Counted from the first letter of the stretch, positions 1 to 7,740 are shown. The stretch: DNA of 51,180 nt from Streptomyces sp. H27-H5 (GCF_026627505.1 NZ_JAPNLK010000061.1:1-51180), one strand, 5' to 3'. The notes: generated from the letters alone by a model not told the origin. Numbers and translations are program-made.

Positions 1-189
1 GTCGGTGCCGGGGTGGGGTGTCGTCCTGGACTGTGTGATTTAGGCGCCCTGGGTTGGGTTGCTCTGTCGGGCGGTGGTCACGCGCCACACATCCCACTTC
101 TACGTCCCGGCCAACACCCCACCCCGCCCCCGCCCCCGACCAACAGTCCGACCCCGGTGAGTGAATCCAGACTTGCCGGCCGGTCCGGC

Positions 190-240
190 CATTCCAGCCT
201 CGCCGGCGTTCGAGGCGCGGGGTACGGGGCGGAGCCCCGA
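190..240. repeat. Short intergenic palindromic repeat, copy 1
   Basis: The core gccggcgttcgaggcg is followed by cggggtacggggcggagccccg, which can fold on itself (ggggc/gcccc). The same core recurs at about 304-319 with one base changed, so two copies lie about 100 bp apart. This looks like a dispersed non-coding element rather than a gene part. Confidence 0.45.
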
Positions 241-291
241 AAGCACGGCGGAGCCGGGGGCGCTTCGCGCGACGGTGGCGCGGGCCTCCGT

Positions 292-330
292 CCATCTCAG
301 CCCCGCCGGCGTTTGAGGCGCCGGGCCCGG
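292..330. repeat. Short intergenic palindromic repeat, copy 2
   Basis: Second copy of the element at 190-240, with core gccggcgtttgaggcg and then a shortened GC-rich tail. The two copies are in the same orientation. Confidence 0.45.
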
Positions 331-491
331 TGGTGGGGTCGTGGCGGCCGCGTTGCGAGGGCGTGAAATCCGGCCATGGTTTTCGGCCGGGGCCCGGGGT
401 GGGTCGGGGGGTTCCCGGTGGGGGGAACCGGCAGGTCAGGGCCGCTGGGCGGGGTTTCCGCGGCGGGTGGGGGCGGGGGTTCCGGTGGGGG

Positions 492-520
492 TTGACCCCG
501 GCCGGGGGCGCTGACAGGCT
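492..520 (+). promoter_or_regulatory. Promoter placed for leaderless transcription of the leader ORF
   Basis: TTGACC (492-497), a 17-base spacer and CAGGCT (515-520) match the actinobacterial housekeeping promoter pattern. The -10 box ends 7 bases before the ATG at 528, which is the usual geometry of a leaderless transcript. Inferred from sequence only. Confidence 0.4.
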
Positions 521-527
521 CCGAGCC

Positions 528-629
528 ATGTCCGCGATCGAGCACCTCGCCCCGCGGCTCCACACCCCCGGCCGCTGTACCGCGCCGGGCGAGTGTCAGG
601 GCCGCTTCCCGGCCCCGCGCCGCGCCTGA
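528..629 (+). CDS. Candidate leaderless Cys-containing leader peptide of the organosulfur operon
   Basis: This is a 33-residue open frame whose ATG lies 7 bases after a plausible -10 box, with no Shine-Dalgarno sequence. It contains two cysteines (residues 17 and 23), both encoded by TGT, which is a rare codon in this very GC-rich DNA. Eleven bases after its stop is a perfect hairpin, ggggtc-ctgt-gacccc (640-655). The operon downstream scavenges sulfur from organosulfur compounds. In mycobacteria, leaderless cysteine-rich small ORFs upstream of sulfur genes act as cysteine-responsive attenuators, so the same role is inferred here. The peptide does not resemble a leader family I can name, and it could be a chance ORF. 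Confidence 0.4.
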   Translation: MSAIEHLAPRLHTPGRCTAPGECQGRFPAPRRA

Positions 630-639
630 GCGCCGCTCC

Positions 640-655
640 GGGGTCCTGTGACCCC
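640..655 (+). promoter_or_regulatory. Candidate attenuator hairpin downstream of the leader ORF
   Basis: Six-base perfect stem ggggtc/gacccc with a 4-base loop, starting 11 bases after the leader stop codon and about 125 bases before the dioxygenase gene. There is no T-tract, so intrinsic termination is not evident. It could act through ribosome position or Rho. Confidence 0.3.
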
Positions 656-780
656 TCGGTCCGCTGAGGCCGCTTCCGCCCCGCCCCGTCCCGTGTGCGT
701 GCCGTTGCCGCGCATCACGACCCGTTCGCGTAACGGCATTTCTTCCCCTGCGGAAATAGATCTCTGACCCGGGAGTTCCC

Positions 781-1713
781 ATGACCACTGTCACCGCTGT
801 CTCCGTCGACAAGATCGGCGGCCGCATCGGCGCCGAGATCGGCGGCGTCCGCCTCGGCGGCGACCTGCCCGCCGAGACCGTCGCCGAGATCCGTGCCGCC
901 CTCCTCGCCCACAAGGTCGTCTTCTTCCGCGGCCAAGACCACCTCGACGAGGCCGGACACGAGGCGTTCGCCCAGCTGCTCGGCGCGCCGGTCGCCCACC
1001 CGACCGTGCCCTCCGCCGACGGCCGGTACGCCCTCGGCATCGACTCCGACCACGGCGCCCGCGCCAACCAGTGGCACACCGACGTCACCTTCGTCCCCGC
1101 CTACCCCGCCTTCTCCATCCTCCGCGCCGTCACCATCCCCCCGTACGGCGGCAACACGCTGTGGGCCAACACCGCCACCGCTTATGCGGGCCTCCCGGAG
1201 CCGCTGCGGGTCCTGGCCGACGGCCTGCGCGCCGTGCACTCCAACGAGTACGACTACGCGGCCCTTCGGCCCGACGCGCTCCCCGAGGCCCTGGCCCAGT
1301 ACCGCGAGGTGTTCACCTCCACCACGTTCCTCACCGAGCACCCGGTGGTCCGCGTCCACCCCGAGACCGGCGAACGGACCCTGCTGCTCGGCAACTTCGT
1401 GCAGCGGATCACCGGCCTCACCGGCCGGGACTCCCGCGTCCTCCAGGACCTGTTCCAGGCGCACATCGAGAGCCCCGAGAACACCGTCCGTTGGCAGTGG
1501 CGCGCCGGCGACGTCGCGATCTGGGACAACCGCGCCACCCAGCACTACGGCGTGGACGACTCCGACGACCACGAGCGCACCCTGCGCCGCGTCACCGTCG
1601 ATGGCGACGTGCCCGTCGGCCCCGACGGACGCCCGTCCCGCCTGATCAGCCCGGAGGCCGTGCCCGACCCGGAGTTCGGCATCGCCTCCGGCGCCTCCTC
1701 CGCCTCCGCCTGA
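781..1713 (+). CDS. TauD/TfdA-family Fe(II)/2-oxoglutarate dioxygenase
   Basis: 310 residues, the usual length of TauD-type dioxygenases. These cytoplasmic enzymes couple 2-oxoglutarate decarboxylation to hydroxylation of a sulfonate, sulfate ester or related substrate, releasing sulfite or sulfate. The iron triad is visible as H99-x-D101 (WHTD) and H255 (TQHYG). The arginine for the 2-oxoglutarate carboxylate is in the ERTLRR segment near residue 266. The start has a purine-rich gggag 6 bases upstream. It is the first gene of a run with a flavin reductase, an SsuABC-like transporter and an FMN monooxygenase, which supports organosulfur use. The exact substrate cannot be read from sequence. 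Confidence 0.88.
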   Translation: MTTVTAVSVDKIGGRIGAEIGGVRLGGDLPAETVAEIRAALLAHKVVFFRGQDHLDEAGHEAFAQLLGAPVAHPTVPSADGRYALGIDSDHGARANQWHTDVTFVPAYPAFSILRAVTIPPYGGNTLWANTATAYAGLPEPLRVLADGLRAVHSNEYDYAALRPDALPEALAQYREVFTSTTFLTEHPVVRVHPETGERTLLLGNFVQRITGLTGRDSRVLQDLFQAHIESPENTVRWQWRAGDVAIWDNRATQHYGVDDSDDHERTLRRVTVDGDVPVGPDGRPSRLISPEAVPDPEFGIASGASSASA

Positions 1714-1742
1714 GCCGACCCCGCCGCACAAGGAGAGCCACC

Positions 1743-2300
1743 GTGCCCAAGCTGCTCGCCATCACCGGCAGCCCCTCTGTCCACTCCCGTACCGCCGTGG
1801 TCGTCGACCAGGTGCTGCGCCGCCTGTCCCACTCCGGGTACGAGACCGCGCATCTCGCCGTGCGGGAACTGCCCGCCGCCGACCTGCTCTCCGCCCGCCG
1901 GGGTGAGCCCGAGATCCGCCGCGCGGTGGAGGCCGTGGCCGAGGCGGACGGCCTGATCATCGCCACGCCGATCTACAAGGCCTCGTACACCGGCCTGCTC
2001 AAGGCCTTCCTCGACCTGCTCCCGCAGGACGGCCTGGCCGGCAAGACGGTCCTGCCGATCGCCACCGGCGGCAGCCTCGCCCACGTCCTGACCATCGACT
2101 ACGCCCTGCGCCCGGTCCTCTCCGCGCTCGGCGCCCGGCACGTCACCGCCGGCCGCTTCGTCCTGGACTCCGCCGTCGAGCGCGGAGACGGCCCGGACCG
2201 GCTCCGGCCCGAGGCGGAGCTGGACTTGTACCAGGCCGTCGACGAGTTCGCCGACGCGCTGCGCATCGCCCCCGCGGGCGCCCTCACCACCGCTCACTGA
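1743..2300 (+). CDS. ssuE: NADPH-dependent FMN reductase, SsuE-like
   Basis: 185 residues from a GTG start with a strong aaggagag ribosome-binding site. It has the flavodoxin-like fold of NAD(P)H:FMN reductases. The N-terminal phosphate-binding segment is ITGSPSVHSRTAVV. A central GLIIATPIYKASYTGLLKAFLD block is characteristic of the SsuE/MsuE group. It should supply reduced FMN to the two-component monooxygenase encoded at 5294-6625. It starts 29 bases after the dioxygenase stop, so the two are probably co-transcribed. SsuE is the best family name; MsuE-type would be equally compatible. Confidence 0.85.
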   Translation: MPKLLAITGSPSVHSRTAVVVDQVLRRLSHSGYETAHLAVRELPAADLLSARRGEPEIRRAVEAVAEADGLIIATPIYKASYTGLLKAFLDLLPQDGLAGKTVLPIATGGSLAHVLTIDYALRPVLSALGARHVTAGRFVLDSAVERGDGPDRLRPEAELDLYQAVDEFADALRIAPAGALTTAH

Positions 2301-2327
2301 CCCCGTACGCACCGACAAGGATCCGTC

Positions 2328-3359
2328 ATGCCCGCAGCCTTCGCCCCGTCCTCCACCTCCCGACGCCAGTTCCTCACCCTGCTCGGCATCTCGGCGGCCG
2401 CGGTGAGCTGCGGCACGGCCACCGCCACCGGCGGCTCCGGCAAGCAGGTCACGTCCCTCAAGTACCAGGGCTCGGTGGGCGCGGTCACGCTCCCCGAACT
2501 GGCCGCCGATCTCGGATACCTGGGGAACCTCACCCTGGACTGGGTCGGCAACACCATCAGCGGCCCCCAGGACATCCAGTCCGCGGCCACCGGCCAGACC
2601 CACTTCGGCGGCGCCTTCAACGGCGCGATCGTCAAACTCGCCGCGAGCAAGGCGCAGATCCAGGCCGTCATCTCCTACTACGGCTCCGACAAGGACACCT
2701 ACCTCGGCTACTGCGTCCTGGAGGACAGCCCGATCCGGTCGGCCCGCGACCTGATCGGCAAGAAGGTCGGCATGAACACCCTGGGCGCCCACGCCCAGGC
2801 CCTGCTCCACATCTACCTGGAGCGCAACGGCCTCTCCAAGGCCGACGCAGGCAAGGTCGAGTCCCTCGTCGTCCCGCCCGTCAACACCGAACAGGCCCTG
2901 CGCCAGAAGCAGATCGAGGTCGGCGTCCTCAGCGGGGTGCTGCGCGACAAGGCCCTCGCGGCCGGCGGGATACGCCCGCTGTTCAAGGACTTCGAGCTGC
3001 TGGGGGCGTTCAGCGCCGGCAGTTACGTGATGACCCGGCGCTTCATCAAGGAGAACCCCGACACCGTCAAGACGTTCACCACCGGCGTCGGCAAGGCCAT
3101 CGAGTGGTCGCGCACCACCCCGCGCGAGCAGGTCATCGCGCGGCTGACCGACATCGTGAAGAAGCGCGGCCGCAACGAGGACACCTCGACCCTGCGCTAC
3201 TGGCGCTCGTACGGGGTCGCCGAACCGGGCGGCCGGATCGCCGACAAGGAGTTCCAGCTCTGGATCGACTGGCTCGGCGAGCGCGGCGAGATCAAGAAAG
3301 GGCAGCTCAAGGCCGCCGACCTCTACACCAACGAGTTCAACGGGAACGGGAAGGGCTGA
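2328..3359 (+). CDS. ssuA: Sulfonate-type ABC transporter substrate-binding lipoprotein
   Basis: 343 residues. The N-terminus carries a twin-arginine motif (SRRQFL, R12-R13), a short hydrophobic stretch and a cysteine at residue 28 (AAVSC), so export by Tat followed by lipid attachment is likely. The lipobox is weak because residue -3 is Ala. The rest resembles NMT1/SsuA-type periplasmic proteins, with a ligand-lobe segment ending in KKVGMNTLGAHAQALLH. It would capture the organosulfur substrate outside the membrane and deliver it to the permease at 4196-5188. It sits 27 bases after the reductase and 9 bases before the ATPase gene. Confidence 0.85.
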   Translation: MPAAFAPSSTSRRQFLTLLGISAAAVSCGTATATGGSGKQVTSLKYQGSVGAVTLPELAADLGYLGNLTLDWVGNTISGPQDIQSAATGQTHFGGAFNGAIVKLAASKAQIQAVISYYGSDKDTYLGYCVLEDSPIRSARDLIGKKVGMNTLGAHAQALLHIYLERNGLSKADAGKVESLVVPPVNTEQALRQKQIEVGVLSGVLRDKALAAGGIRPLFKDFELLGAFSAGSYVMTRRFIKENPDTVKTFTTGVGKAIEWSRTTPREQVIARLTDIVKKRGRNEDTSTLRYWRSYGVAEPGGRIADKEFQLWIDWLGERGEIKKGQLKAADLYTNEFNGNGKG

Positions 3360-3368
3360 CCGACTGCC

Positions 3369-4199
3369 ATGGCGAAGATCGTGTTCGACTCCGTGACGAA
3401 GACCTTCCCGACGAAGGACAGGAAGAACAGGAGGAACAAGCAGGAGTTCACCGCCCTCGACGGCATCGACCTGGAGATCGAGGCGGGCGAGTTCGTGGTC
3501 GTCGTCGGCCCCAGCGGTTGCGGCAAGTCCACCCTGCTCGACCTCCTCGGCGGCCTGACCCGCCCCACCTCCGGCCGGATCCTGCTCGACGGCGAACCCG
3601 TCACCGGCCCCGGGCTCGACCGGGGCATCGTCTTCCAGCAGTACGCGCTGCTGCCCTGGCGCACCGCACTGGGCAACATCGAGTTCGGCCTGGAGGCGAC
3701 CGGCGTCCCGCGCCGCCAACGGACCGCGAGAGCAAGGGAGTTCTTGGACCTCGTCGGGCTCACCGGCTTCGAGGACCGGCACCCCCACGAACTGTCCGGG
3801 GGCATGCGCCAGCGCGTCGCCATCGCCCGCTCGCTCGCCTACGACCCCGACGTGCTGCTGATGGACGAGCCGTTCGCGGCCCTGGACGCGCAGACCCGCG
3901 AATCCCTCCAGGACGAACTGCGGCGCATCTGGCAGCGCACCGGCAAGACGATCGTGTTCATCACCCACGGCATCGAAGAGGCCGTGTACCTGGGGCAGAA
4001 GGTCGCCGTGATCACCTCGCGCCCCGGCCGCGTCAAGGAGGTCGTCCGGGTCGACCTCGGCGACCGTGCCACCGGCGCCACGGGCGAGGACCTGCGCTCC
4101 AGCCCGGAGTTCGCCCGTCATCGCCACGAGATCTGGACCCTGCTCCACGACGAGGTGGCCCGCGCTCAGCAACTGGAGAAGGAGGAGGCCGCCGTATGA
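3369..4199 (+). CDS. ssuB: Sulfonate-type ABC transporter ATPase
   Basis: 276 residues. The Walker A motif GPSGCGKST is at residues 47-55, followed by a Q-loop, the LSGGMRQR signature and Walker B LLMDEPFAALD. This gives a complete nucleotide-binding domain of the nitrate/sulfonate/taurine group. Near residues 15-25 there is an unusual Lys/Arg/Asn-rich insertion (KDRKNRRNKQ) before the first beta strand. It energises the permease encoded immediately downstream, whose ATG overlaps its stop codon (ATGA). Confidence 0.9.
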   Translation: MAKIVFDSVTKTFPTKDRKNRRNKQEFTALDGIDLEIEAGEFVVVVGPSGCGKSTLLDLLGGLTRPTSGRILLDGEPVTGPGLDRGIVFQQYALLPWRTALGNIEFGLEATGVPRRQRTARAREFLDLVGLTGFEDRHPHELSGGMRQRVAIARSLAYDPDVLLMDEPFAALDAQTRESLQDELRRIWQRTGKTIVFITHGIEEAVYLGQKVAVITSRPGRVKEVVRVDLGDRATGATGEDLRSSPEFARHRHEIWTLLHDEVARAQQLEKEEAAV

Positions 4200-5188
4200 C
4201 CACCGGAACCGACATCACCGCCGCAGCCCTGGCCGGCCTGGCACCCCCGCCGGAGACCGAGGACCCGGCCCGGCCCGCGGGAGCGCCGACCACCGGGGCG
4301 CCCGCGCAGCCTGCGCCGCCCGCCGACGCGCCGGCCCCCGGGACCGCCGGGACGCCCGCCGCCGATACGGAGCCGGTCGCGGCGAAGGTCCCCGTACGGA
4401 GTCCGGGGCGCGGCCTGTTCGCCGCCGTCGGGCGCGGGCTGGGGGCGGCCGTGCTGCGCTCGGCCGCCATCCTCGCCCTGCTCGCCCTGTGGGAGACGGC
4501 GCCCCGGCTCGGCCTGGTCGACGCCACGTTCCTGCCGCCGGTCAGCGAGGTCGCCACGGCCTGGTGGGAGCTGCTGGGGGACGGGCAGCTCGCCGAACAC
4601 ACCGGGGCCAGCCTGGTCCGCTCCTTCGGCGGCTTCGGCATCGCGGCCGTGGTCGCGGTACCGCTCGGCCTGCTCATCGGCTGGTACCGGCCGGTCGCGG
4701 CGCTGCTCGGGCCGCTGCTGGAGGTCTTCCGCAACACGGCGGCGCTGGCGCTGCTGCCGGTGTTCGTGCTGCTGCTGGGCATCGGGGAGACCTCGAAGGT
4801 GTCCATCGTGGTCTACGCGTGCGTCTGGCCGATCCTGCTCAACACGATCAGCGCGGTCGGCAACGCCGATCCGACCCTGGTGAAGCTGGCCCGCTCGATG
4901 GACCTGTCCACGCCGAGACTCTTCCAGAAGGTGATCCTGCCGTCGTCGGTGCCGGCGATCTTCACCGGGATCCGGCTGGCGGGAGCGGTGTCGATCCTCG
5001 TGCTCGTGGCCGCCGAGATGATCGGCGCCAAGGCGGGACTGGGCTACCTGATCAACGCCTCGCAGTTCAACTTCGCGATCCCCCAGATGTACGCGGGCAT
5101 CGTCACCATCTCCGCGATCGGGCTGGCGTTCAACCAGCTGCTCGTCACGATCGAACGCCGCCTCAGCCTCTGGCGCGTACCCGCCTGA
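4196..5188 (+). CDS. ssuC: Sulfonate-type ABC transporter permease
   Basis: 330 residues, overlapping the ATPase gene by 4 bases. The C-terminal 260 residues form a BPD_transp_1 permease with about six membrane segments. The EAA-type cytoplasmic loop is readable around LARSMDLSTPRLFQKVILPSS. The first 65 residues are an Ala/Pro/Thr-rich, apparently disordered extension that typical SsuC proteins lack. No better internal start with a good ribosome-binding site was obvious, so the extension is kept. It would form the membrane channel for the ligand bound by the protein at 2328-3359. Confidence 0.87.
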   Translation: MTTGTDITAAALAGLAPPPETEDPARPAGAPTTGAPAQPAPPADAPAPGTAGTPAADTEPVAAKVPVRSPGRGLFAAVGRGLGAAVLRSAAILALLALWETAPRLGLVDATFLPPVSEVATAWWELLGDGQLAEHTGASLVRSFGGFGIAAVVAVPLGLLIGWYRPVAALLGPLLEVFRNTAALALLPVFVLLLGIGETSKVSIVVYACVWPILLNTISAVGNADPTLVKLARSMDLSTPRLFQKVILPSSVPAIFTGIRLAGAVSILVLVAAEMIGAKAGLGYLINASQFNFAIPQMYAGIVTISAIGLAFNQLLVTIERRLSLWRVPA

Positions 5189-5293
5189 CACCGGCGCCCC
5201 GCGGAGCCGCCCGGGGCCGCCGCCCCGCGCGGCCCGCACGCCCTTCCCACCCGGCGGTGCCCCGCGCGCGCCGACCCGAACCGAGGAACCGAC

Positions 5294-6625
5294 ATGACCG
5301 CTCCCCGCACCCTGCACCTCAACGCCTTCCTCATGAACGCCGGGCACCACGACGCCGCCTGGCGCCACCCGGACAGCAGCCCCGAACGGGTCACCGACCT
5401 GCGCTACTTCCAGGAGCTGGCGCGCACCGCCGAACGCGGACGGCTCGACTCGATCTTCTTCGCCGACGGCCTGGCCCTGTGGGGCAAGGCCCGCTACAAC
5501 GCCCTCGGCGGCTTCGAGCCACTGACCCTGCTCTCGGCCATCGCCGCCGTCACCGAGCACATCGGGCTCATCGCGACCGTCTCCACGACCTTCAACGAGC
5601 CGTTCCACACGGCCCGCAAGTTCGCGTCGCTCGACCACATCAGCAACGGTCGCGCCGGCTGGAACATCGTCACCTCCGGCACTGTCGACGAGGCCCGCAA
5701 CTTCAACCAGGACGAGCACCTGGCCCACAACCTGCGCTACGAGCGGGCCCGCGAGTTCCTGGACGTCGCCGGCAAGCTCTGGGACAGCTGGGAGGACGAC
5801 GCGATCGTCCTCGACAAGGAGCGCGGCGTCTACGCGGACACCGACAAGCTGCACCCGGCCGCCCACCGGGGCGAGTACTTCGGTGTCGCCGGCCCGCTCA
5901 ACGTGCCCCGCTCACCGCAGGGACACCCGCTCCTCGTGCAGGCGGGTTCCTCCGAGGACGGCAAGGAGTTCGCCGCGCAGTACGCCGAGGCGGTCTTCAC
6001 CGCGCAGCAGACCCTCGCCGACGGCCAGACCTTCTACAAGGACCTCAAGTCCCGACTGGCCCGTTACGGCCGCGCCGAGAGCGACCTGCTCGTCCTGCCC
6101 GGCATCGCCCCCGTCATCGGCTCCACCGAAGCCGAGGCCAAGGCGCTGGAACAGCAGCTCACCGACCTTCAGGTCCCCGAGTACGGGCTGGCCCAGCTCT
6201 CCGGGATGCTCGGCGTCGACCTCTCCGACCACCCCCTCGACGGCCCGCTGCCCGAGCTGCCCGAGGAGCGGGACATCAACGGCAACAAGAGCCGGTTCAC
6301 GCTCGTCGCCGAACTCGCCCGGCGGGACGGGCTGACGGTGCGCCAGTTGATCGCCCGGCTCGGCGCGGGACGCGGCCACCGGGTCTACGCCGGCACGCCC
6401 GAGCAGATCGCCGACCAGCTCCAGGAGTGGTTCACGCAGGGCGCCGCGGACGGCTTCAACATCATGGCGCCGGTGCTGCCGACGGGCCTGACCGCGTTCG
6501 TGGACCACGTCGTGCCGATCCTCCAGAAGCGCGGTCTCTTCCGTACCGAGTACACCGGCACCACCCTCCGCGAGAACTACGGCCTCGCCCGCCCGGCCAA
6601 CCGTCACCTCGCGCCGACGGCCTGA
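5294..6625 (+). CDS. FMN-dependent monooxygenase, NtaA/SnaA/DszA family
   Basis: 443 residues, the typical length of this bacterial-luciferase-like subgroup. It uses FMNH2 from a separate reductase and O2. The family marks are visible: HLNAFLMNAGHHDAAWRHP at the N-terminus, FFADGLALWG, and the NGRAGWNIVTSG block near residues 120-130. Family members attack chelators such as nitrilotriacetate, dibenzothiophene sulfone, or small sulfones and sulfonates. The SsuE-like gene in the same operon is the obvious partner. A 105-base GC-rich gap separates it from the permease gene; gaggaac lies upstream of the ATG. The operon ends just after it at a strong hairpin. Confidence 0.87.
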   Translation: MTAPRTLHLNAFLMNAGHHDAAWRHPDSSPERVTDLRYFQELARTAERGRLDSIFFADGLALWGKARYNALGGFEPLTLLSAIAAVTEHIGLIATVSTTFNEPFHTARKFASLDHISNGRAGWNIVTSGTVDEARNFNQDEHLAHNLRYERAREFLDVAGKLWDSWEDDAIVLDKERGVYADTDKLHPAAHRGEYFGVAGPLNVPRSPQGHPLLVQAGSSEDGKEFAAQYAEAVFTAQQTLADGQTFYKDLKSRLARYGRAESDLLVLPGIAPVIGSTEAEAKALEQQLTDLQVPEYGLAQLSGMLGVDLSDHPLDGPLPELPEERDINGNKSRFTLVAELARRDGLTVRQLIARLGAGRGHRVYAGTPEQIADQLQEWFTQGAADGFNIMAPVLPTGLTAFVDHVVPILQKRGLFRTEYTGTTLRENYGLARPANRHLAPTA

Positions 6626-6630
6626 GCAGG

Positions 6631-6664
6631 CACGCCGCCCGGGTCCGACGGCCCGGGCGGCGTG
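6631..6664 (+). terminator. Intrinsic-type terminator of the organosulfur operon
   Basis: Perfect 13-base inverted repeat (cacgccgcccggg / cccgggcggcgtg) with an 8-base loop, 6 bases after the monooxygenase stop. There is no T-tract, as is common in Streptomyces. It can serve both strands, because the remnant gene and the DUF2470 gene point towards it. Confidence 0.75.
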
Positions 6665-6675
6665 AGCGGCCGGCG

Positions 6676-6784
6676 TCAGACGGTCAGGACGATCTTGCCC
6701 CGGGTCTTGCCGGAGGCGCTCAGTTCCGAGGCTCGGGCGGCCTCGGCCGGCGGCAGGGCGTGGGCCACGTCGACGGCCGGCGGC
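6676..6784 (-). pseudogene. Remnant of an NADP-dependent zinc-type alcohol dehydrogenase/quinone reductase (C-terminus only)
   Basis: Reading leftwards on the minus strand, the last 34 or so codons before a stop at 6676-6678 give a tail ending ELSASGKTRGKIVLTV. This is the standard C-terminus of MDR-family quinone oxidoreductases, with the preceding ALPPAEAARA segment also typical. Nothing of the remaining 300 residues exists upstream, because the fragment abuts the stop codon of the DUF2470 gene. It is therefore a decayed gene left by a deletion, probably not translated. Confidence 0.65.
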
Positions 6785-7510
6785 TCAGGCGGGCAGGGTG
6801 TTGCGGTGGGAGCGCCGCCGGGCCCCGCTGAGCAGGGCCTGGATCTGCGCCCCCGACTGTTCGACGTCGTCCAAGGGGGAGGGGAAGGGCAGCCGCGCGT
6901 CACGGTGACCGTTCGCCTCCTCCAGCCGCAGGGTGATGCCGTACCGGTCCAGGGCCAGCGGCAGCGCGCGCACCACGGCGGCCGCGGGCGCCGGGCGGAC
7001 CAGCCGCAGCAGCAGGGTGACCAGTTCGGGGTGGTCGTCGAGCAGGTGGGTGAGCATGCCGGCCTCGTACGGGGCGAGCGGGTCGGGCCAGGCCTGGTCC
7101 AGCTCCTCCAGCCCGATGTACGAGGTCCCCTCGGCCGTCTCCAGGATCGCCTGGCCGTACTCCACGCAGGTGCTCTCGGCGCTGTTCTCGGTGTACGGGG
7201 TGAGCAGGTGCCCGATGACGGTGACCCGGGCGCGCACCCGGTCCCGTACCGGGGTCGGGGCGATGTCGGTGAACTCCAGCCGGATGACCGGCCGGTCCTC
7301 GCCGAGGGCGGCGGCCCCCTGGCCGGCGGCGGGCGCGGCGGGGTGCAGGTGCAGCCGACCGAGCAGGTCTTCGCCCTCCATCTGGTGGACCTCGCTGCGC
7401 AGTCCGTCCGTCACCACGGTCATGGAGTGGGCGGCGGCCAGGATCGACCGGACCCGCTCGGCGTCGGTGGGCGCGGCGGCGGGCGTGGCAGGGGCACCGG
7501 GCATGCGCAT
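6785..7510 (-). CDS. DUF2470 domain protein, iron-box controlled
   Basis: 241 residues starting at an ATG with ggagag 8 bases upstream. The C-terminal half carries the DUF2470 fold that is also found at the end of HugZ-type haem-utilisation proteins. Here there is no recognisable FMN-binding haem-oxygenase half, so an enzymatic role is not assured. A near-perfect iron-responsive operator lies 25 bases upstream of the start (7535-7553). This means repression by a DmdR/IdeR-type regulator under iron sufficiency and expression during iron starvation. A role in haem or siderophore iron handling is inferred. The gene is monocistronic and reads towards the oxidoreductase remnant. Confidence 0.8.
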   Translation of the reverse strand: MRMPGAPATPAAAPTDAERVRSILAAAHSMTVVTDGLRSEVHQMEGEDLLGRLHLHPAAPAAGQGAAALGEDRPVIRLEFTDIAPTPVRDRVRARVTVIGHLLTPYTENSAESTCVEYGQAILETAEGTSYIGLEELDQAWPDPLAPYEAGMLTHLLDDHPELVTLLLRLVRPAPAAAVVRALPLALDRYGITLRLEEANGHRDARLPFPSPLDDVEQSGAQIQALLSGARRRSHRNTLPA

Positions 7511-7534
7511 GCGGATCTCTCCATCGTCCGAAAG

Positions 7535-7553
7535 TTAGGTATGCCTAACCTAA
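7535..7553. promoter_or_regulatory. Iron box (DmdR/IdeR-type operator)
   Basis: The 19-mer TTAGGTATGCCTAACCTAA matches the actinobacterial iron-box pattern TTAGGTTAGSCTAACCTAA in nearly all positions and is almost fully palindromic. It sits in the promoter region of the minus-strand DUF2470 gene, 25 bases from its start codon, so iron-loaded repressor would block transcription. Confidence 0.85.
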
Positions 7554-7704
7554 CCCATCCCTCTCCCGAGGAGTACCTCACGCCCCGGTCGACCCGGAGG
7601 CTCGGCGATTTGTTCGGGTGAAGATTCGGGTCCCGCGACGGCGCGACCCGACGCCCGCCGTGTCGGTGTTGGGCTGAACGGGTGAAACGCGAGAGGATGG
7701 CCCG

Positions 7705-7740
7705 ATGCACATGAAGCGCACGGCCGAGGCGGCCCGGTGA
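7705..7740 (+). CDS. Possible 11-codon leaderless ORF coupled to the sepF-like gene
   Basis: An ATG at 7705 opens a frame of 11 codons whose TGA overlaps the GTG start of the SepF-like gene (GTGA). Upstream, TTGGGC (7669-7674), 18 bases and GAGGAT (7693-7698) form a possible promoter placing the transcript start near this ATG. No ribosome-binding site is seen in front of it. It may be a coupling or leader ORF, or chance. Confidence 0.22.
   Translation: MHMKRTAEAAR

Larger units (their letters stand above)
1..527. other. Gene-poor stretch with degenerate intergenic repeats
   Basis: I see no convincing gene here. The open frames that cross it are low-complexity Gly/Arg/Pro translations without a ribosome-binding site. 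Two related copies of a palindrome-rich element are visible, one near 190-240 and one near 292-330. Both carry the core gccggcgtttgaggcg (one substitution in the first copy), followed by a G-rich/C-rich arm. From general familiarity this resembles the short dispersed repeat often found between Streptomyces genes, but I could not compare it with a genome. The far right end (492-520) holds the promoter proposed for the leader peptide at 528. Confidence 0.5.

Noticed and set aside
13..366. 117-codon plus-strand frame at the left end
   Set aside because: Gly/Arg/Pro low-complexity translation, no ribosome-binding site, and it runs through the intergenic repeat copies.
1545..4172. Very long minus-strand open frame (about 875 codons) opposite the dioxygenase/SsuAB genes
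   Set aside because: It is the antisense shadow of plus-strand genes with clear motifs. Its translation is Gly/Ala/Val-rich without any recognisable domain, an effect of high GC at third positions. Similar shadows elsewhere were also dropped.
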